From UBA6055 sp965203755 (GTDB taxonomy: Bacteria > Chloroflexota > Anaerolineae > Aggregatilineales > Phototrophicaceae): 64,000 bases of DNA. The translations under genes were made by a program, and so were the position numbers. The stretch spans positions 1,798,001-1,862,000 of the forward strand of contig OZ241910.1 in assembly GCA_965203755.1 (NCBI GenBank), given 5' to 3'. The notes below the pieces were generated by a model. The model was not told the origin of the DNA, did no database searches, and saw nothing but the letters and a program-made list of their open reading frames with translations. Shown here piece by piece: positions 59,334 through 64,000 of this stretch (position 1 is its first letter; the number at the start of each line of letters is the position of its first letter).

Positions 59334-60383
59334 CTAGTCTGTGCCTAGCAACCGGCGGCGGAGCGCTTCGTCGTCGCGCAAATCTTCAATGATATGTGTT
59401 TGTCCTGTATCAGGGTGTTGGAACTTCCAAAACCTCCATCCGTCAGTACCTCCTGATCCAGCAGGATTTATAGAGCGTTTCGCTTTTTTCCCAGCAGCCG
59501 ACGGGGTAAGCATTTCACCCTCAAACCTGATGTTATGGCGAGATGTGAGATTGGCGGTGAGTAGAAACACTGCTTCGAACCGTTGTCTCATGTAATAAGC
59601 AAATATCGGGACTTCCACCTTATCTCCCGAGATGGGCCTTATAGTCGGATTCGCAGTAGTCAGGGGATCTTGGATCACCGCCTCTGATTCACTCACAGTT
59701 GGCAAGCGACTGGCAATCTTCTGCTCTACAAATTCTTGCCATGCTTGCTTAAAGATGGGGCGAAACGCTTCAAGGTCTGATTCTTCCAATCGATTGGGAT
59801 TAACCTGCTTGGCGAAATATCTAACAAATTCCTTTGACGGCTGCCTGAATTCTTTGTCCAATATGGGAAGAATTGCTAGTTTGCGGGCACTTGACAAAAT
59901 ACGTTCTGGGTCAAAGCCAGCCTTTGTAAATCCTTCCAGTTCATTCACCAGCAGTTCATCGATATTCAGCATATCAATGATGAGGAAGGGTTGACTGTCC
60001 ATGATGTTATCTTTATCTAGATCAGCATAAAAACGATATTCGATGCCGTTCGTCAGAATGCCGAATCGAACGTCTTCGGCGCCAAAATAATCGTACAGCT
60101 GCCGCCAGTGATTTTCGGATAAAACTTTGTCCGCGGATTTGGCCTCGATTAAGATAATCGGTTTTCCCTGCTGCTTGATCGCATAATCGACCCGCTCGCT
60201 GCCACTTGCTCTGGCGTCGGCGGTATATTGCGGCTGGACTTCATTGAGATTGCCGATATCGTAGCCGAGAGCTCGGATAAATGGGTGAATGGAAACAAGC
60301 TCTGTCGCCACCTCATTTGTCATCATGGGGCGCTGCTGATTTATCCTCGCCGATATTTTACGCAGTTCATCCATCAAACCCAT
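59334..60383 (-). CDS. HsdR_N-type PD-(D/E)XK nuclease domain fused to a RAMA-like domain
   Basis: The ATG at 60383 follows CGGGAGTT by 7 bases. The 349-residue protein has the Type I restriction HsdR N-terminal nuclease domain: a helical lead, RVDYAIKQQG with Asp66 and ILIEAKSAD with Glu80 and Lys82, then RFGILTNGIEYRFYADL. The C-terminal 75 residues contain IRFEGEMLTPSAAGKKA and DGWRFWKFQHPDTG, which match RAMA domains that are predicted to recognise modified DNA. No helicase, HsdM or HsdS is present. It may be a solitary modification-dependent nuclease or a defence regulator; the combination is the point of interest. Confidence 0.7.
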   Translation of the reverse strand: MGLMDELRKISARINQQRPMMTNEVATELVSIHPFIRALGYDIGNLNEVQPQYTADARASGSERVDYAIKQQGKPIILIEAKSADKVLSENHWRQLYDYFGAEDVRFGILTNGIEYRFYADLDKDNIMDSQPFLIIDMLNIDELLVNELEGFTKAGFDPERILSSARKLAILPILDKEFRQPSKEFVRYFAKQVNPNRLEESDLEAFRPIFKQAWQEFVEQKIASRLPTVSESEAVIQDPLTTANPTIRPISGDKVEVPIFAYYMRQRFEAVFLLTANLTSRHNIRFEGEMLTPSAAGKKAKRSINPAGSGGTDGWRFWKFQHPDTGQTHIIEDLRDDEALRRRLLGTD

Positions 60384-60446
60384 TTTGAACTCCCGATAAC
60401 AAAGCAGTAGGCACATCAACCAAATTTTAACATATCGGCTCGGATT

Positions 60447-60476
60447 TTGCCAATTTCTGCTGAACTATGCTATACT
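60447..60476 (+). promoter_or_regulatory. Promoter of the radical SAM gene, leaderless type
   Basis: TTGCCA (60447-60452), an 18-bp spacer and TATACT (60471-60476). The -10 box ends six bases before the ATG at 60483, so the mRNA should start at the ATG. No ribosome-binding site is present. Confidence 0.6.
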
Positions 60477-60482
60477 TCCCTT

Positions 60483-61805
60483 ATGCAAACCACAATCGCA
60501 CAGCCCACCGCCTTTCATCTGATGACCAAGCCGCGCGGCGCCATCTGCAACCTCGACTGCAAATACTGCTATTTCCTTTCCAAAGAGAAGCTGTATCCCA
60601 ACAGCCAATTCCGCATGTCGGACAGCCTGCTGGAAGAATACATCCGCCAGTATATTGAGGCGCAGCCGGTCAATGAGATTCACTTTGCCTGGCAGGGCGG
60701 CGAACCGACTTTGATGGGGGTTGAGTTTTTTCGGCAGGCGGCGCGCTTTCAGCAGAAACACAAAAAGCGCGGCATGAGGATTCACAACGCGCTCCAGACC
60801 AATGCCGTCACGCTGGACGATGAATGGGGCGCGTTCTTTGCCGAAAACGGCTTTCTGATTGGCGTCAGCCTCGATGGGCCGCGCGATGCGCATGATTTCT
60901 ACCGCGTCGACAAGGGCGGCAATCCCACCTTTGACAAGGTGATGCGCGGCATTCGGCTGCTGCAAAAACACAGCGTCGAGTTCAATATCCTAACGACCGT
61001 CCACGCCGCCAACGAAAAACATGGCAGGCGCGTCTATCAATTCCTGCGCGACGAGGTCAAGACGCAGTTCATGCAGTTTATCCCCATCGTCGAACGCGAC
61101 AATGACAGCGGCTATCAGGAAGGCGATTCCGCAACCGACCGCTCGGTCAGCGCCGCTGGTTATGGTCAGTTTTTGATTGAGATGTATGAAGAGTGGGTGC
61201 GGCATGATGTCGGGCGAGTTTTTGTGCAGATTTTTGATGTCGCGCTGGCGGCCTGGACCGGCGCGCCGCCGGGGCTGTGCATCTTTGACGAAACCTGCGG
61301 GCTGGCGATGGCGATGGAACACAATGGGGATGTGTATTCCTGTGACCATTATGTCGAGCCGGATTACAAACTTGGCAACATCATGGATATTCCCCTGACC
61401 GATATTGTGGTGATGGACAGGCAGCGCGAGTTTGGCCAGGCCAAGCGCGATGCTCTGCCGCAGTACTGCCGCGAATGCGAGGTGCGCTTTGTCTGCCATG
61501 GCGGCTGTCCCAAGAACCGCTTTATCCAAACCCCGACGGGCGAAGCCGGCTTAAATTATCTTTGCGCCGGTTACCGCGCTTTTTTCAATCATGTCCGCCC
61601 GACGATGAACTTCATGGCAAACGAATTGGCGCAGCGCCGCCCGCCTGCCAATGTCATGCTGCAAATGGCGCGCGATGATGCGGAACTGGAACGGGCTTTC
61701 GCCAAAGCCGGCCGCAATGATCCCTGTCCCTGTGGCAGCGGGGTAAAGTACAAGCGCTGTCATGGCTTGCGGCGGATTTCATCAAGCGCTTCTCTTGCTG
61801 GTTGA
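60483..61805 (+). CDS. Anaerobic sulfatase-maturating-enzyme-like radical SAM/SPASM protein with SEC-C tail
   Basis: The ATG at 60483 is fixed by the promoter just before it; an ATG-free extension to 60447 exists. The 440-residue enzyme has the radical SAM motif CNLDCKYCYF near residue 23, FAWQGGEPTLMGVEFF, ISLDGPRDAHDFYR-like segment, and SPASM Cys clusters (CGLAMAMEHNGDVYSCDHYV, CRECEVRFVCHGGCPKNR). This matches anSME enzymes that convert a Cys or Ser of sulfatases to formylglycine. A SEC-C zinc motif, DPCPCGSGVKYKRCHG, ends the protein. No sulfatase gene is in the window, so its target lies elsewhere. It needs AdoMet and Fe-S clusters. Confidence 0.87.
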   Translation: MQTTIAQPTAFHLMTKPRGAICNLDCKYCYFLSKEKLYPNSQFRMSDSLLEEYIRQYIEAQPVNEIHFAWQGGEPTLMGVEFFRQAARFQQKHKKRGMRIHNALQTNAVTLDDEWGAFFAENGFLIGVSLDGPRDAHDFYRVDKGGNPTFDKVMRGIRLLQKHSVEFNILTTVHAANEKHGRRVYQFLRDEVKTQFMQFIPIVERDNDSGYQEGDSATDRSVSAAGYGQFLIEMYEEWVRHDVGRVFVQIFDVALAAWTGAPPGLCIFDETCGLAMAMEHNGDVYSCDHYVEPDYKLGNIMDIPLTDIVVMDRQREFGQAKRDALPQYCRECEVRFVCHGGCPKNRFIQTPTGEAGLNYLCAGYRAFFNHVRPTMNFMANELAQRRPPANVMLQMARDDAELERAFAKAGRNDPCPCGSGVKYKRCHGLRRISSSASLAG

Positions 61806-61821
61806 GTTTGCCAAGAGCCTG

Positions 61822-61947
61822 TCACATACCGGTACGAACATTTTGCAAAATATCCTCTCTGGCTGGCTCATCATAGATATCCGCATCAGCGATGTGAGCG
61901 CTAGGCTGGCGGAGTTGAGCGGCACTCTTGCGATTTGACAAAGGCAT
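61822..61947 (-). CDS. Possible 41-residue protein or fragment
   Basis: A short reverse-strand frame MPLSNRKSAAQLRQPSAHIA.. ending in an acidic helix, YDEPAREDILQNVRTGM. The tail is reminiscent of the C-terminal helix of antitoxin proteins, but there is no partner toxin gene and the ribosome-binding site (GATGGG) is weak. It may be a remnant. Treat as unconfirmed. Confidence 0.25.
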   Translation of the reverse strand: MPLSNRKSAAQLRQPSAHIADADIYDEPAREDILQNVRTGM

Positions 61948-61977
61948 CCCATCATTCTCTCCCTTATAAAGTTAGCT

Positions 61978-61983
61978 TATAAT
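61978..61983 (+). promoter_or_regulatory. Candidate -10 box upstream of the 62.1-kb gene
   Basis: A perfect TATAAT in an AT-rich segment that also contains two TTATAA hexamers spaced 7 bp apart (61964-61982). The distance to the ATG at 62088 is about 105 bp. Confidence 0.35.
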
Positions 61984-62087
61984 GTGACGCAATGATTCAA
62001 CCAGTGCAATAAGTTTCAAAAAACGGTTATGCTGACCATGCGGAATCCGGTTACAAATAGAGGAATGAATTAGAAAGGTTCGTGTGG

Positions 62088-62489
62088 ATGAGCCAACCTA
62101 CGATTGAACTGCAAATCCCGGTCGAAATTTATGAGCGTGCGCGCGAGATCGCCGGTGATAGCAATCGCTCGGTGGAGTCTGTTCTGCTTGATGGATTGGC
62201 GCTGCTTTTTGGATCTCTGCCCGATGTGCGGATTTCGCCTGATCTGCTCAAAGATTATAGCGACGAACAATTATGGACGGTAGTATATCATAGACTGGCA
62301 CGGCCCCAGGATGCCCGCTTGCGCGAACTGATCGCTCTCGGCAAACGGGGACAGATCACTGACGAGGGAAAGACCGAAATGGAAGGGCTGATTGCTCTGG
62401 TGGATCATCAGATGCTATTGCGCTCCGAGGCGTTGCTCATGTTGAAACAGCGAGGACATAACGCTAAAGAAGTGCTTGACCAATTCTAA
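62088..62489 (+). CDS. Conserved hypothetical protein, possible RHH-type antitoxin
   Basis: The ATG at 62088 follows GAAAGG at a usable spacing (a GTG at 62082 is in frame). The 133-residue protein begins with TIELQIPVEIYERAREIAGD and SVESVLLDGLALLF, a strand-helix-helix start like that of ribbon-helix-helix proteins. It continues with DEQLWTVVYHRLARPQDARL and a helical C-terminus (LLRSEALLMLKQRGH). I recall similar proteins in cyanobacteria and Chloroflexota, usually beside an HNH endonuclease; here no such partner follows, so the gene is orphan. Function unconfirmed. Confidence 0.6.
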   Translation: MSQPTIELQIPVEIYERAREIAGDSNRSVESVLLDGLALLFGSLPDVRISPDLLKDYSDEQLWTVVYHRLARPQDARLRELIALGKRGQITDEGKTEMEGLIALVDHQMLLRSEALLMLKQRGHNAKEVLDQF

Positions 62490-62605
62490 TCTAGCGAGCT
62501 GCTAAATTGTTTTCTGTTGTATCGTGACTGCAAGATTCGCCTCTGTATGGTTAGCCGCCTTATGGTTAAAATAGCAGCCAAGCGAATCAATCAAAAGGAT
62601 TTTTC

Positions 62606-62992
62606 ATGCCCAAACAAACTGTCTTTACCGAAAATGCGCCCGCCCCGGTCGGCGCGTACTCGCAGGCGATTATCGCTAATGGCATGGTCTATACCGCCGG
62701 GCAGATCCCGCTGGCGCCGGGCGCCGGGCAGCTGGTCGCCGGCGGGATTAAAGAGCAAACCCGCCAATCGCTGGAAAACATCCAAGCTGTGCTGGAAGCC
62801 GCCGGCGCGAGCCTGGCCAATGTGGTCAAGGTCACGGTTTTCCTGGCAGACATCAATGACTTCGCCCAGTTCAATGCGGTTTATGGCGAATACTTCCCGC
62901 AGCATCCGCCGGCGCGTTCCGCGATTCAAGCTGGGGCGCTGCCACTGGACGCCCGCATCGAAATTGAAGCCGTCGCCCTGCTGGAATCATAA
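62606..62992 (+). CDS. ridA: RidA-family enamine/imine deaminase
   Basis: A 128-residue protein with the Rid fold. Family features are APAPVGAYSQAIIANGMVYTAG split over strands, ENIQAVLEAAGASLANVVK, and the active-site region PARSAIQAGALPLDARIEIEAVA with Arg104 and Glu120 matching the residues that bind the substrate carboxylate and activate water. It hydrolyses reactive 2-aminoacrylate and related imines from PLP enzymes. The ribosome-binding site AAAAGGA lies before the ATG. It is 63 bp upstream of efp and probably in the same orientation by chance or as an operon. Confidence 0.92.
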   Translation: MPKQTVFTENAPAPVGAYSQAIIANGMVYTAGQIPLAPGAGQLVAGGIKEQTRQSLENIQAVLEAAGASLANVVKVTVFLADINDFAQFNAVYGEYFPQHPPARSAIQAGALPLDARIEIEAVALLES

Positions 62993-63055
62993 TCCCTTTG
63001 CTATGCTGTCGCCGTCAAAGCGCCCGATTAACCGAGATCAACGGAAAACCAAGCT

Positions 63056-63619
63056 ATGATCGATGTGAATCAACTGCGTAAAGGCGCGACCTTTACCCAA
63101 AATAACAACCTCTACCGCGTCATTGAATATCGCCATCACAAACCCGGCCGCGGCAAAGCCACGATTCGCGTCACCGTGCGCGACCTCCGCAGCGGCGCCA
63201 CGACCGAGATGACCTTTAACTCTGGCGAGCGGGTCGAAGACATCCGCGTCGAAGCCAATAAGGTCGAATACCTGTACGCGGATGATGATTTTGTCACCTT
63301 TATGGATACGCAGACCTACGAGCAGCCGCAGCTGAATCGGGCGATTTTTGGTGAAGATCTCAAGTACATCAAAGACAGCATGGAAATCAAACTCTTGCGC
63401 TATGAGGGCGAAATCATTGATTACGAATTGCCGAAGACCATCGAATACAAAGTGGTCGAGGTTGAAGCGGCGGTCGCCGGCGACACCGCCAACAGCCCAA
63501 CCAAGAAAATCAAGCTGGAAAGCGGCTTTGAGGTCAACGCGCCGATGTTCATCAATGTAGGCGATGTCGTCAGAATCAATATCGAAGAAGAAACTTACGT
63601 CACCCGCGTCAGCAAATAG
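63056..63619 (+). CDS. efp: Elongation factor P
   Basis: A 187-residue EF-P with domain I LRKGATFTQNNNLYRVIEY, the loop HKPGRGKATIR with Lys34 at its tip (the usual site of modification), and domains II/III (MTFNSGERVED, ESGFEVNAPMFINVGDVVRI). EF-P binds between the P and E sites of the ribosome and prevents stalling at polyproline. No modification enzyme gene (epmA, epmB, ymfI) is in the window. The gene starts 63 bp after ridA. No clear ribosome-binding site precedes the ATG. Confidence 0.95.
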   Translation: MIDVNQLRKGATFTQNNNLYRVIEYRHHKPGRGKATIRVTVRDLRSGATTEMTFNSGERVEDIRVEANKVEYLYADDDFVTFMDTQTYEQPQLNRAIFGEDLKYIKDSMEIKLLRYEGEIIDYELPKTIEYKVVEVEAAVAGDTANSPTKKIKLESGFEVNAPMFINVGDVVRINIEEETYVTRVSK

Positions 63620-63650
63620 CGCCGCCGCCATCAGGAGCTTGCCGATGAGC

Positions 63651-64000
63651 TTAGGGCGACAGATGCGGCACGATGACCTGAAAAAGCAGGTAGACATCAA
63701 GCGCCGACAGGCTCATCCATCCCATCACCGTCAGCCAGCGGGCGGCATCCCGGCGTGGCAGGATGAGTCTGCGCCAGAAATCCAGCCCATAGACCAGCGT
63801 CCAAGCCAGAGGAATCAGCCCCGCGAACAGATAACGCCCCTGCCATTGCACGAATTCAATGTTGTAATAGAGATAAGCCAGTAAGACTAAAGCAGCCGTA
63901 ACAGCAAAAACAATCCCGATTTGGGTTTGTGCGCGCTTGGTTTCGCTGGGTATGCCGGCGCCTGATTTGCGAGTTAGGACCGACAGGACCGCGCCCGATA
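63651..64000 (-). CDS. Polytopic membrane protein, C-terminal part (runs off the window)
   Basis: The reverse frame is open from the window edge at 64000 to the stop at 63651, giving 115 residues. It has membrane segments TQIGIVFAVTAALVLLAYLY, QGRYLFAGLIPLAWTLVYGL and VMGWMSLSALDVYLLFQVIV. The QGRYLF..IP segment is reminiscent of DUF2142/GT39-like membrane glycosyltransferases, but the visible part is too short for a firm call. It converges on efp. Confidence 0.55.
   Translation of the reverse strand, partial: SGAVLSVLTRKSGAGIPSETKRAQTQIGIVFAVTAALVLLAYLYYNIEFVQWQGRYLFAGLIPLAWTLVYGLDFWRRLILPRRDAARWLTVMGWMSLSALDVYLLFQVIVPHLSP

Noticed and set aside
61964..61983. Two TTATAA hexamers spaced 7 bp apart, PerR-box-like
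   Set aside because: The hexamers are self-palindromic and AT-rich, so chance is likely; they overlap a -10 box.
1..64000. Search for tRNA, rRNA, CRISPR arrays and transposases
   Set aside because: No T-arm/anticodon pattern, no repeat-spacer array and no transposase-like protein was recognised in the gaps or coding regions; short or divergent RNA genes could still have been missed by eye.

Overview
The window looks like chromosomal DNA from a GC-rich member of the Chloroflexota, probably near the Anaerolineae. This placement is inferred from protein flavour alone: secreted proteins with proline/threonine linkers, a two-VWA membrane protein, a PP2C-like/beta-propeller fusion, TPR lipid-anchored or membrane proteins, an orphan BMP-type binding protein, SpoVS next to dnaA, and no outer-membrane genes. 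No rRNA, tRNA, transposase or CRISPR array was recognised. Several promoters have a good -10 box only 6-7 nt before the ATG, which suggests leaderless mRNAs.

Layout. 1-9.8 kb: surface-polymer and central-metabolism genes (YfhO/flippase fusion, copper-chaperone lipoprotein, PP2C-like propeller protein, ThuA-like protein, polyprenol-phosphate glycosyltransferase, transketolase). 9.9-12.4 kb: replication-start region, with spoVS and dnaA divergent around a 0.77-kb gap that carries five copies of an unusual DnaA-box-like nonamer. 12.6-18.0 kb: a two-VWA membrane protein, then an AT-rich Type II restriction-modification pair. 18.2-31.8 kb: transport, redox and regulation (Na+/Ca2+ exchanger, NapH-like Fe-S membrane protein, lytic transglycosylase, lexA divergent from a YcaQ-type DNA glycosylase, BatA-like VWA protein, flavoprotein divergent from a Fur-family regulator, CAP-LysM protein, ECF sigma factor, two tandem TPR proteins).

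31.8-47.8 kb is a defence island: a DNA methyltransferase fused to an HNH domain, a 5-methylcytosine methyltransferase overlapping a GHKL-ATPase/PD-(D/E)XK protein, a Type IIG enzyme, and a Type III Mod/Res pair. An orphan BMP-type binding protein and a secreted propeller-like protein lie among them. With the pair at 15.5-18.0 kb, a solitary methyltransferase at 52.4 kb and an HsdR_N-RAMA protein at 59.3 kb, seven DNA-modification or restriction loci sit in 64 kb. The genes at 15.5-18.0 and 34.3-37.4 kb, and the target-recognition segments of two other methyltransferases, are visibly AT-rich compared with the host.

48-64 kb returns to mostly chromosomal genes: two tandem SnoaL/NTF2-like proteins behind a LacI-type palindrome, sugar-nucleotide and glycosyl transfer genes (rfbC, GT4, galE), holB, a quinone oxidoreductase-like enzyme, an RluA-type pseudouridine synthase, an anaerobic-sulfatase-maturase-like radical SAM protein with a SEC-C tail, RidA, EF-P, and a membrane protein cut by the window edge.

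The most interesting signal is at the origin. The repeated motif is close to WTWTCCCAA instead of TTWTNCACA, and the recognition helix of the adjacent DnaA reads FGRSHTTV where E. coli and B. subtilis have FGGRDHTTV. This suggests initiator and box have changed together.
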